A stretch of DNA of 64,000 bases from CAG-238 sp934277695 (GTDB lineage: Bacteria; Bacillota; Clostridia; Peptostreptococcales; Anaerovoracaceae): positions 1-64,000 of the forward strand of contig CAKQVG010000008.1 of the NCBI GenBank assembly GCA_934277695.1. Reading direction: 5' to 3'. Below, in pieces: positions 26,384 through 34,057 of the stretch. The translations under genes were made by a program, and so were the position numbers. The first letter of the stretch is position 1; each line of letters opens with the position of its first letter. The notes under the pieces were generated by a model. It ran no database searches, was not told the origin of the DNA, and saw only the letters and a list, made by a program, of their open reading frames with translations.

Positions 26384-27580
26384 TTATTTCTTTCTTATCA
26401 GAGCAATGCTCTCAATATGCTTGGTAAGCGGAAAATTATCAAAGGGTTTTAAGTAAACGCATTCATATCCGTAATACTTCATATATTTCAAATTATCCGC
26501 CATCGTTTTCGGGTTGCAGGATATATAGATAATTTCGGAAACACCATATTCGATAATCTTATCCAATGCTTTGGGCTGTATACCCACCCTCGGCGGATCG
26601 ACAACTATCACGTCCGGTTTTTCGCTGACACCTTTGAGCACCTCGAAAACATCCCCGGCAATGAAGCTGCAATTTGACAATCCGTTCAGTGCCGCATTTT
26701 TCCTTGCCGCATCCACCGCTTCCGAAACAAGCTCAATTCCGATTACGCTCCTCGCTTTCAGTGCCAAAATCTGCGAAATGGTGCCTGTCCCGCAATACAA
26801 GTCAAACACGGACTTTCCCTCAAAGGAATCAACCATGGCAAGTGCCTCCGAATAGAGGCGTTCGGCTGCTTCCACATTGGTCTGAAAGAAAGAAAACGCA
26901 CTGACTTTGAAATCAAGATTCAGGATTTTCTCCATGTAATAATCTCTGCCCCAAAGCGTTTTGAGCCTTTCGCAGTTTACCGCGTCGGCGATATTGTCAT
27001 TAAACGTGCGAAGGATTCCGACAATTTTGTTTCGGAGATTGAGTGCAAGAAGCATTTCTGTAAATGCCTCTTCATCAAACCCTTCTTCCGATGTCGTGAC
27101 AATGTTAATAAGGAGTTCTTCTGTTCTCATGCCCTTTCTTATAATCAGATTTCGCATGAGGCCTTTGTGCGTTCTCTTATGATAAAACGGATATCCGTTT
27201 CCTTTCACAAAATTCAGCACCGCATCCAAAATCACGTTAAAATCTTCATCCACAAGCTGACACTCATCAACCGTTATGATGGACATGAAATTCTTCTTTC
27301 GGTGCATGCCAAGGGTTGTTTCGCCATCTTTGACAAAGTCCCCGAATGTATACTCCATCTTGTTTCGGTATCCGTAACGAACGGAGCATCCTTCAATCGC
27401 ATCCACCTTTGCCGGTACAACACTCTTCGCTTCCAGAAAACCGTAAACCTGCTTCTCTTTATCGGCAAGCTGATCTTCATATGCGACGCCCTGATAAATA
27501 CATCCGCCGCAAAACTCACTGTGCGGGCAAATCGGCCGCGCTTCCTGCTCATGTGTATTAAAATCTGCCATACTTGTCAT
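26384..27580 (-). CDS. RlmD/TrmA-like RNA (uracil-C5)-methyltransferase
   Basis: 398 residues from ATG 27580. SAM-dependent methyltransferase of the RlmCD/TrmA group, methylating a uracil in 23S rRNA or tRNA. Fe-S-type cysteines CPHSEFCGGC near the N-terminus, SAM loop DLYCGTGTISQILA, VVDPPRVGI, and the catalytic nucleophile in YISCNPKTMADNL. Start: AAGGAG precedes ATG 27580 (MTSMADF) by 4 nt; ATG 27571 is an alternative, and the earlier in-frame Met at 27619 lies well inside tgt. It overlaps the tgt end by about 20 bases, so the two are coupled. Confidence 0.88.
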   Translation of the reverse strand: MTSMADFNTHEQEARPICPHSEFCGGCIYQGVAYEDQLADKEKQVYGFLEAKSVVPAKVDAIEGCSVRYGYRNKMEYTFGDFVKDGETTLGMHRKKNFMSIITVDECQLVDEDFNVILDAVLNFVKGNGYPFYHKRTHKGLMRNLIIRKGMRTEELLINIVTTSEEGFDEEAFTEMLLALNLRNKIVGILRTFNDNIADAVNCERLKTLWGRDYYMEKILNLDFKVSAFSFFQTNVEAAERLYSEALAMVDSFEGKSVFDLYCGTGTISQILALKARSVIGIELVSEAVDAARKNAALNGLSNCSFIAGDVFEVLKGVSEKPDVIVVDPPRVGIQPKALDKIIEYGVSEIIYISCNPKTMADNLKYMKYYGYECVYLKPFDNFPLTKHIESIALIRKK

Positions 27581-28679
27581 AAAACTCCTTTTTGTATTCC
27601 GGAAAACGGTCTTCTTCAATTGCTTTCCTAATGTTTCCCATCATATTAATCAGGAAATGCAGATTATGATTTGACAAAAGCATCGCCGAAAGCATTTCGT
27701 CAGCCTTATATAAATGACGCAGATATGCTCTTGAATAGTTTCTGCATGTGTAGCAGTCACACTCTGCATCTAGCGGTTCCCAGTCCTTCTCATATTTGGC
27801 ATTCTTGATGTTTACCCTTCCGTGAGAGGTCATTGCAAGACCATGCCTTGCAATTCGGGTCGGAAGCACGCAGTCAAACATATCCACGCCGCGCTCCACG
27901 CCCTCAAATAGGTAGTCCGGGGTTCCGACCCCCATAAGATATCTGGCTTTTTCCTTCGGGAGATATTCCACACAGTCATCCAAAATATCCAGCATAAGTT
28001 CCTTCGGTTCTCCTACCGAAAGTCCTCCGATTGCATATCCGGGGAGGTCAAGATCGACGATTTCTTCTGCACTCTGCTTTCTGAGGTCTTTGTACATACC
28101 GCCTTGCATGATTCCGAAAAGCGACTGCCTTTCCCAATCCGTGTGATAATCCTTACAGCGCTTCAGCCATCTTGTTGTGCGTTCAAGCGAATTCTTTACA
28201 TACCGCCTGTCTGCCGGGTATGGTGCACATTCATCGAATGCCATCATAATATCCGATCCGAGGGCATTCTGAATCTCAATTGATTTCTCGGGTGAAATCA
28301 TATGTGCCGATCCGTCGATATGAGAGCGGAACTTTACGCCTTCTTCCGTGATTTTGCGGAGCTTTCCAAGGGAAAAAACCTGAAATCCACCGCTATCCGT
28401 AAGAATCGCTCTGTTCCAATTCATAAATTTGTGCAGGCCGCCCGCCTCTTTGACAATTTCATGTCCGGGTCTGAGATAAAGGTGGTAGGTGTTTGAAAGA
28501 ATAATTTCAGCACCCATCTCCTTCACTTGTTCCGGACGCATCGCCTTTACGGTCGCCTGCGTTCCGACCGGCATGAATACCGGTGTCTGTATATCTCCGT
28601 GCGGAGTATGAACAACGCCCCGTCTGGCGCGCGTTCTTGAATCTGTCTTTAACAGATCATAAGTTACTGCATGTTTCAT
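27558..28679 (-). CDS. tgt: tRNA-guanine transglycosylase
   Basis: Exchanges guanine-34 for preQ1 in tRNAs with GUN anticodons (queuosine route). 373 residues, standard length. DSGGFQVFSL holds the substrate-binding Asp, DCVLPTRIARHG the nucleophile Asp, and CDCYTCRNYSRAYLRHL the zinc site. No queuosine biosynthesis gene (queA, queC-F) is adjacent, so preQ1 may be salvaged or made elsewhere. Confidence 0.97.
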   Translation of the reverse strand: MKHAVTYDLLKTDSRTRARRGVVHTPHGDIQTPVFMPVGTQATVKAMRPEQVKEMGAEIILSNTYHLYLRPGHEIVKEAGGLHKFMNWNRAILTDSGGFQVFSLGKLRKITEEGVKFRSHIDGSAHMISPEKSIEIQNALGSDIMMAFDECAPYPADRRYVKNSLERTTRWLKRCKDYHTDWERQSLFGIMQGGMYKDLRKQSAEEIVDLDLPGYAIGGLSVGEPKELMLDILDDCVEYLPKEKARYLMGVGTPDYLFEGVERGVDMFDCVLPTRIARHGLAMTSHGRVNIKNAKYEKDWEPLDAECDCYTCRNYSRAYLRHLYKADEMLSAMLLSNHNLHFLINMMGNIRKAIEEDRFPEYKKEFYDKYGRF

Positions 28680-28721
28680 TTATTGTCCGTGCCGCTGATT
28701 CCTTGCGGTCACCCTCCTGTT

Positions 28722-29276
28722 TTATTTTGCTGTCTTTTCAAGACATTTTCGTATGGTGCCTCTCATCATGAAGCCCATGCGCTTAATTCTCTGTTCGGGA
28801 TCATCCTTCATGTTGCTGTCAAGCCACTCAAAGAAAACCCCTATTACTCCGTGCTTATAAAATGTCACCAGGATATCTATATCCTCGTCGGATACATTAA
28901 GTCCCTGCGCCTGCTGTTTGACAAATCTTGAGGTAATCGGACTCATAACACGATTGATATATCTCTCCAGATTCTCACGATTCAGCGAATTGTATACATG
29001 ATATACCGCTTTTCGGTTTTGGAGGACGAACTCAAGTGAGGCAAGTATGCCGTCTTCCCAAAGTTCCCACGTGTCGGCCTCTCCGATATGCTGTTTCGTG
29101 TGTTCATCGAAGATTTCTTCCAAAACTTCGTAGATATCATGATAGTGATAATAAAATGTGTTTCTGCTTATCCCGCAGGCATCTGTCAGTTCCTTGATAC
29201 AAATCCCGTCGAAAGGTTTGTCGTTGAGCAAGCCGATAAGCGATTCTTTAATAAGCCTCTTTGTATCGTTTCCCAT
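28722..29276 (-). CDS. TetR family transcriptional regulator
   Basis: 184 residues. N-terminal TetR helix-turn-helix (IKELTDACGISRNTFYYHYHDIYEVLEEIF, about residues 26-55), then an all-helical ligand domain of the DhaS-like type. Located 7 bases after an M20D amidohydrolase gene in the same direction, so it probably senses the amidohydrolase substrate or product and controls that operon. Confidence 0.88.
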   Translation of the reverse strand: MGNDTKRLIKESLIGLLNDKPFDGICIKELTDACGISRNTFYYHYHDIYEVLEEIFDEHTKQHIGEADTWELWEDGILASLEFVLQNRKAVYHVYNSLNRENLERYINRVMSPITSRFVKQQAQGLNVSDEDIDILVTFYKHGVIGVFFEWLDSNMKDDPEQRIKRMGFMMRGTIRKCLEKTAK

Positions 29277-29283
29277 TTTAAAA

Positions 29284-30456
29284 TTATTTGTTGAAGTCTT
29301 CCTTCATTGCCTTGATTTTATCTTCGTCCATAAATGTTTTGGTAATGTGGAGCGAAATTACTTCCGCACCGAGCTTGATTGCATCGTGTGCCCTCTGCGT
29401 TTTTACTGCATCGGCAAACTCTCTTGTATGTATTGCCACGCCTCTGTCAACAATCTGAAGTGTCGGATGGAACGCAGGGCAAGCAAAACTTACGTTTCCG
29501 ATATCGGAAGAGCCGAAAAGCTTGTCATGATCGCCGTTTATGTCAATGCCGAGTTCCTCATATACTTCCTTCATTACGCTTATTCCGGCAGGATTGTTCT
29601 TCATGCAGTCGTATGTAGCGTCAACCTTAAAGGTATCCCATGTTGTCTGCGTCATGATTGCTGCTCCGCGAGCACAGTCATCTACCATTCTGTGGACTTC
29701 CTGCAGGTATGCCTTATCCACAGCTCTCATGTAGAAGTGTACGCTTGCTTCTTCCGGAACGATGTTCGGAGCGACACCGGCTTCTTTGTAAATTCCGTGC
29801 ATTCTTACATCCGGAGTTACGTGCTGGCGCAGCATATCGATACCGTGGAACATGAGCTGCGCTGCGTTAAGTGCATTCTTTCCCTCCCATGGAGCTGCAG
29901 AAGCGTGTGCTGCCTTTCCGTGGAAATTATACTGATAGGACATCAGTCCGTTCAGTATGCAATATAAGAGGTTCTGATCATAAAGGTGAATCATGATTGC
30001 CATATCATAATCATTGAACACACCGTCATCCGTCATTTGGACTTTCGCCCCGTCGGCTTCTTCAATCGGCGTTCCGATGACATGGATGTCCGCGTTGAGT
30101 TCGTCCTGAAGTTCTGCCATAGCGATGCCGGCGAGTACACTGATGGAGCCGCTGACACAGTGGCCGCATGCGTGTCCGATATCAGGCAGTGCATCATATT
30201 CCGTAAGTATCGCAACTTTATATTTATGATTGTTCGGTCCGTATACCGCTTTGAAAGCTGTTTCGATTCCCGCAAACGGATACTCCGTTGCAAATCCTTT
30301 TTTCTTTAAAAGTTCAACGATTTTGCGCGATGTTTCGAATTCCTGTCCGGAAATTTCAGGATGATCTGCGAGGTCATCGTTGAGGGCAATCAACTCTGCC
30401 CAGTTCGCATCGATTCTTTCAAAAATCTTTTCTTTTAACTCCAAATACTTGTCCAT
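29284..30456 (-). CDS. M20D family amidohydrolase (AbgA/AbgB-like), copy 1
   Basis: 390 residues. Metal ligands typical of M20D: Cys/His in GHACGHCV (about residue 102), Glu-Glu in TPIEEADGAKV (about 137), His in IMIHLYDQ, and a late His in AIHTREFADA. Relatives split N-acyl or N-aminoacyl bonds, such as p-aminobenzoyl-glutamate or indole-acetyl-amino acids. The dimer/lid domain contains FHGKAAHASAAPWEGKNA. It follows copy 2 by 27 bases; AbgA and AbgB work as a pair, so the two may form a heteromer (inference). Confidence 0.88.
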   Translation of the reverse strand: MDKYLELKEKIFERIDANWAELIALNDDLADHPEISGQEFETSRKIVELLKKKGFATEYPFAGIETAFKAVYGPNNHKYKVAILTEYDALPDIGHACGHCVSGSISVLAGIAMAELQDELNADIHVIGTPIEEADGAKVQMTDDGVFNDYDMAIMIHLYDQNLLYCILNGLMSYQYNFHGKAAHASAAPWEGKNALNAAQLMFHGIDMLRQHVTPDVRMHGIYKEAGVAPNIVPEEASVHFYMRAVDKAYLQEVHRMVDDCARGAAIMTQTTWDTFKVDATYDCMKNNPAGISVMKEVYEELGIDINGDHDKLFGSSDIGNVSFACPAFHPTLQIVDRGVAIHTREFADAVKTQRAHDAIKLGAEVISLHITKTFMDEDKIKAMKEDFNK

Positions 30457-30483
30457 TCTACACCTCCATGTTTTCCTTTATCA

Positions 30484-31707
30484 TTAAAGCGGCAGTCTTT
30501 CATCAGCGGATGCTTCTTGTCCTACCGTCTTAAATTCCTCTTTTATAGCCTCTAAATGTTCCGGATTTGTCATAAGTTCAAATGCAGTCATCGTAAATGC
30601 TTTGACAAAATCAAGTGCATTGTCGATTGCGGTATCGCTGCAAGCATGTTCCGCAAATTCTTTCGTATGCGGTGCATAATATGTTTTGTCTCCCTTCGGA
30701 CTCATTCCGCAGGTGAGCTGCACAGCCGGGCAATGATAGCTTACATCTCCAAGATCCGAAGATCCCGGAATAACGGTTTTGGCATCAATATGCATAACAT
30801 CATGTTCCAACGTTTCAAGATTGGTCGCAACCATACGGGACAGGTATCTGTTGCTGCATGTATCCTTAAACGCAGCTTCCGGTTCCGAAAGTTCGTATGT
30901 GCATCCGGTTGCGAGTGCCGCACCTTTCACACAGTCGGTAAGTTTCGCGTAAAGTTCGTTTACGTATGCCATCTTTGCTGCTCTTACATATACCAGTGCT
31001 CTTGTATAATCCGGAATGATATTCGGTGCAACACCTCCGTCGAGAATGACACCATGCAATCTTGCATCCGGCTTTGTCTGCTGTCTGAACGCATTCATCA
31101 GATTAAAGAAATTAATCACAGCATCCAGTGCGTTGATTCCTTCATGCGGTGCTGCTGCAGCATGTGCGGTTCTTCCGTGGAATTCAATCTGCATGCATCT
31201 CATCGCAACCGTGTTGATTGATTCCGCATCTTTAAAGGAAGGATGTGCCATCATTGCAACATCAAATTCGTCAAACGCACCTTTTGCCGCCATTTCAACT
31301 TTTGCACCGTCGGTTTCCTCTGCAGGCGTTCCGATAACATAAATTTCTCCACCGTATTCATCGGCAAATTCACGCATGGCAATTCCGCTTCCGACCGACA
31401 TTGATGCAATCAGGTTATGCCCGCAGGCATGACCTAAAACAGGCAATGCATCGTATTCTGCAAGCATTGCGATCTTAGGACCCGGCTTTTTGCCTTTATA
31501 TACAGCTTTATATGATGTAGGAATTCCGCAGAATCCCTTTTCAACTTCAAATCCGTATTTTGAAAGGAGCCGGCACTGCCATTCACAGGCTTTTACTTCC
31601 TGCTTCCCTAATTCCGGATGATTGAAGATATTTTTTGCAAGTTCTCTGATTTCAGGATCTAAATTATTAACTATCGCATCAATTCTTTCCACTACAACTT
31701 TGTCCAT
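30484..31707 (-). CDS. M20D family amidohydrolase (AbgA/AbgB-like), copy 2
   Basis: 407 residues from ATG 31707, which follows GGGAGGA; the reading upstream of that has no support. Same ligand set as copy 1: GHACGHNL, TPAEETDGAKV, MMAHPSF and YAPHTKEFAEHA. The two proteins are clear paralogues by shared motif order but diverged at their N-termini. First gene of the operon copy 2 - copy 1 - TetR, with a sigma-A promoter about 55 bases upstream; tgt and rlmD follow in the same direction. Confidence 0.9.
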   Translation of the reverse strand: MDKVVVERIDAIVNNLDPEIRELAKNIFNHPELGKQEVKACEWQCRLLSKYGFEVEKGFCGIPTSYKAVYKGKKPGPKIAMLAEYDALPVLGHACGHNLIASMSVGSGIAMREFADEYGGEIYVIGTPAEETDGAKVEMAAKGAFDEFDVAMMAHPSFKDAESINTVAMRCMQIEFHGRTAHAAAAPHEGINALDAVINFFNLMNAFRQQTKPDARLHGVILDGGVAPNIIPDYTRALVYVRAAKMAYVNELYAKLTDCVKGAALATGCTYELSEPEAAFKDTCSNRYLSRMVATNLETLEHDVMHIDAKTVIPGSSDLGDVSYHCPAVQLTCGMSPKGDKTYYAPHTKEFAEHACSDTAIDNALDFVKAFTMTAFELMTNPEHLEAIKEEFKTVGQEASADERLPL

Positions 31708-31761
31708 TTTGAATCCTCCCTCTATCGGGCTTTCGGATGCACCCGTCCCCCGACCTGAAAT

Positions 31762-31790
31762 ATTATAGCACAAAAATCTCTCATTTTCTA
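31762..31790 (-). promoter_or_regulatory. Promoter of the M20D operon
   Basis: Minus-strand TAGAAA (31790-31785), 17 bp, TATAAT (31767-31762). The leader to ATG 31707 is about 48 bases. Confidence 0.65.
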
Positions 31791-31879
31791 CATTTTGTTT
31801 GATGATTTTCGTCACTGACTTGCTGAAATATTTGCCAAAAAAACATAAAAAAAGTGTGGATTTTTCTATTAACATGTAG

Positions 31880-31885
31880 TATAAT
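31880..31885 (+). promoter_or_regulatory. -10 box of the tRNA-Thr gene
   Basis: TATAAT, 20 bases before the tRNA. The -35 (TGGATT, 31857-31862) is weak, with 17 bp spacing. Confidence 0.55.
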
Positions 31886-31904
31886 TATTCCGTTGTCGAT
31901 TTGT

Positions 31905-31980
31905 GCTACCGTGGCTCAGTCGGTAGAGCAGCTGATTCGTAATCAGCAGGTCGCCGGTTCGAATCCGGCCGGTAGCTCCA
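31905..31980 (+). tRNA. tRNA-Thr (anticodon CGU)
   Basis: 76 nt including encoded CCA (31978-31980). Acceptor stem GCTACCG/CGGTAGC, D-arm with GGCTCAGTCGGTAGAGC, anticodon stem GCTGA/TCAGC with loop TTCGTAA (anticodon CGT at 31938-31940, reading ACG), and T-arm CCGGTTCGAATCCGG. It stands alone between two minus-strand operons. Confidence 0.97.
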
Positions 31981-31981
31981 T

Positions 31982-32018
31982 AAAAAAACGCCTCATGCAA
32001 AGCATGAAGCGTTTTTTA
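31982..32018. terminator. Bidirectional terminator after tRNA-Thr and nth
   Basis: Hairpin ACGCCTCATGC / GCATGAAGCGT with one mismatch and an AAA loop, A-run before and T-run after. It begins two bases after the tRNA CCA and overlaps the nth stop, so it serves both convergent units. Confidence 0.88.
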
Positions 32019-32654
32019 TTCTGTTTTCCCACAGACATATTCGCAATAAATGTTTACCGGACAGCTGTCACACTTCGGTTTTCTTGCATCGCAGCACTGT
32101 CTGCCGTGAAAAATCAGGCTGTGATGTGTGCGGCTCCAGCGTTCCTCCGGCACTCTTTCCATCAGTGACAGTTCCGTTTTCAGCACATCTTTCTCATCTA
32201 CAAGCCCGATTCGATTCGCAACACGGAACACATGCGTATCGACGGCGATTCTTTGCTGTCCGAACCCTACTGCAAGAACGACATTGGCGGTCTTGCGTCC
32301 GACACCCGGAAGACTTATGAGTGAGTCATAATCATTCGGCACTTTCCCGCCGAAGTCGCAGCAGATTTTCTGTGCCATGGCTACGATATTCTTTGCCTTT
32401 GTGCGATACATTCCGATTCGTTTTATGTATTCCTCAACTTCTGACGGTTCTGCTGCTGCAAGTGCCTCTGCGTCCGGATAGCGTTCAAAAAGCGCGGGAC
32501 TCACCTGATTCACAGACTTATCCGTTGTTTGTGCAGACAGCGCCACCGCAACAATAAGTTCATACACATTCTTGTGATTTAATGCGCACTCGGCATCCGG
32601 ATAGGTTTCTTCCAGAATGTCGAGTACTTTGATTACGTCATCTTGTTTGATCAT
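32016..32654 (-). CDS. nth: Endonuclease III
   Basis: DNA glycosylase/AP lyase for oxidised pyrimidines, 212 residues from ATG 32654 (MIKQDD). Helix-hairpin-helix LPGVGRKTANVVLAV with the catalytic Lys in this element, catalytic Asp in VDTHVFRVANRIG, and the C-terminal 4Fe-4S ligands CCDARKPKCDSCPVNIYC (CxxxxxxCxxCxxxxxC pattern). An in-frame extension to 32951 runs through the neighbouring promoter and GntR gene and is rejected. Confidence 0.96.
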   Translation of the reverse strand: MIKQDDVIKVLDILEETYPDAECALNHKNVYELIVAVALSAQTTDKSVNQVSPALFERYPDAEALAAAEPSEVEEYIKRIGMYRTKAKNIVAMAQKICCDFGGKVPNDYDSLISLPGVGRKTANVVLAVGFGQQRIAVDTHVFRVANRIGLVDEKDVLKTELSLMERVPEERWSRTHHSLIFHGRQCCDARKPKCDSCPVNIYCEYVCGKTE

Positions 32655-32692
32655 TTTTACTCTCTTTCTTGACTTGCCGCCCTTTAAATGAT

Positions 32693-32710
32693 AAAATTGT
32701 ATACAATTTT
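32693..32710. promoter_or_regulatory. Palindromic operator before the GntR gene
   Basis: Perfect 18-bp palindrome AAAATTGTATACAATTTT in the 76-base space between nth and the divergent GntR gene. Its TTGTATACAA core is typical of GntR/FCD regulators, so autoregulation and perhaps control of nth expression are likely. Confidence 0.7.
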
Positions 32711-32730
32711 TCAGTAAGGAGCATTGCCAC

Positions 32731-33390
32731 ATGTTAAGCTTGGATTTTATAAATAATGAATACGAAGACACCAAAACACCGGCGCAAAAAGTGTGCGAAT
32801 CGATCGCAATCGATATCTTGACCGGAATTCTTCCCGACGGAAAACAAATTGTCGAGCAAAAGCTTTGCGAAAAGTACAAGATGAGCCGTACTCCTATCCG
32901 GGAAATTATAAAGGACCTGCAAATGCTTGGGCTTATCGATCTGATTCCCAACCGCGGTGCTTTCGTCTCCGGTATCTCTCAACGCGATGTAAACGATTTT
33001 TTCTATATGAAAAGTCTTCTCTACCCTCAATGTGTCAAGTGGGCAGTCGAGCGCATAACGGAGGAGGAATTCGCAATGCTTGAAGAGGCTTTTACCTTCA
33101 TGCAGTTCTATGCCGTAACCGAAGACCTCGAAAAAATCCAACGGGTCATCCATGGCTTCAACGCCATAATATACAACGCAAGTCACAACAAGGAACTTGA
33201 AACAACGCTTCTCAGATATGACTTTTTAATAAAATATGCAAACATTGGCGTACGCTATCCTCTTAATTTCATGCAAGACGTTCTCGAAGAACATCAAGCC
33301 ATCTTCGATGCTTTCAAAGCAAAGGATCCCGACATGGGCGCGGATGCTGCACAGGTACACGCATATAAATCAATGATGCGCAGAAAATAA
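32731..33390 (+). CDS. GntR family regulator, FCD type
   Basis: 219 residues. N-terminal winged helix (about residues 18-80) with LCEKYKMSRTPIREIIKDLQ as the recognition helix and NRGAFVS in the wing; the rest is an all-helical FCD ligand-binding domain. AAGGAG lies 9 nt before ATG. Single-gene transcript with its own terminator; no metabolic gene is adjacent in the same direction, so its targets lie elsewhere or are reached through the palindromic operator. Confidence 0.9.
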   Translation: MLSLDFINNEYEDTKTPAQKVCESIAIDILTGILPDGKQIVEQKLCEKYKMSRTPIREIIKDLQMLGLIDLIPNRGAFVSGISQRDVNDFFYMKSLLYPQCVKWAVERITEEEFAMLEEAFTFMQFYAVTEDLEKIQRVIHGFNAIIYNASHNKELETTLLRYDFLIKYANIGVRYPLNFMQDVLEEHQAIFDAFKAKDPDMGADAAQVHAYKSMMRRK

Positions 33391-33404
33391 TCTGCGCGTT
33401 TTTT
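33378..33404 (+). terminator. Terminator of the GntR gene
   Basis: GCGCAGA (33378-33384) / TCTGCGC (33391-33397) with loop AAATAA and a following TTTTTT. It overlaps the last codons of the gene. Confidence 0.85.
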
Positions 33405-33412
33405 ATACCCGG

Positions 33413-33988
33413 TTATAATATTCCGAGGTGCTCAAGCAAAATCTTCAGTCCGATCAGAATCAGAATCACGCCGCCGACAACGGTTGCCTTATCTTCATAT
33501 TTCGCACCGAATTTATGTCCGACGAAAACGCCTGCTGCCGAAATCACGAAGGTGGTGCAGCCTATCAGCGTAATTGCAGAGCCTATGTTTACCTGCAGGA
33601 ATGCGAAGGAAATGCCGACTGCAAGGGCATCGATGCTCGTTGCAATCGCAAGCATGAAGAGTTCCTTCACATCTAATCTGCTTTCCGCTGTCTGACATGC
33701 TTCATCCTCTTTTTTGCTTCCGAACACATCCCAAAGCATTTTGCCTCCGATAAAGGCAAGAAGCACGAACGCGATCCAATGATCAAAACTTGTGATGTAC
33801 GCCTCAAACTGTTTCCCAAGCAGCCATCCCACAAACGGCATCAGTGCCTGAAACCCTCCGAAAAACAACGCAATAACAAGTGTCTGAACCTTGTCTAACT
33901 TTCTCATGTTCAAGCCCTTGCAAATTGCAACCGCAAACGCATCCATGGAAAGTCCGACACCGATCATAAAAATTTCAAAAAAGCTCAT
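33413..33988 (-). CDS. mntP: Manganese efflux pump MntP
   Basis: 191 residues, six membrane helices. Conserved acidic motifs GLSMDAFAVAICKG (residues about 12-25) and ATSIDALAVGISF (about 115-127) mark the MntP family, which exports Mn(II). No yybP-ykoY Mn riboswitch fits in the short space upstream (clpB terminator to start), unlike in many Firmicutes. RBS TAGGGAGA. Confidence 0.93.
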   Translation of the reverse strand: MSFFEIFMIGVGLSMDAFAVAICKGLNMRKLDKVQTLVIALFFGGFQALMPFVGWLLGKQFEAYITSFDHWIAFVLLAFIGGKMLWDVFGSKKEDEACQTAESRLDVKELFMLAIATSIDALAVGISFAFLQVNIGSAITLIGCTTFVISAAGVFVGHKFGAKYEDKATVVGGVILILIGLKILLEHLGIL

Positions 33989-34013
33989 AATATCTCCCTA
34001 TTTTCTTTTTAGG

Positions 34014-34048
34014 CAAAAAAATATCTCTCTACAATTATAGAGAGATAT
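34014..34048 (-). terminator. Terminator of clpB
   Basis: Perfect 11-bp stem ATATCTCTCTA (34021-34031) / TAGAGAGATAT (34038-34048), followed on the minus strand by seven T. Confidence 0.9.
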
Positions 34049-34057
34049 TTTATCATA

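Noticed and set aside
32655..32951. N-terminal extension of nth
   Set aside because: It would cross the GntR promoter, operator and start; residues do not match endonuclease III.
33989..34013. Mn riboswitch (yybP-ykoY) before mntP
   Set aside because: Too little space between the clpB terminator and the mntP start.
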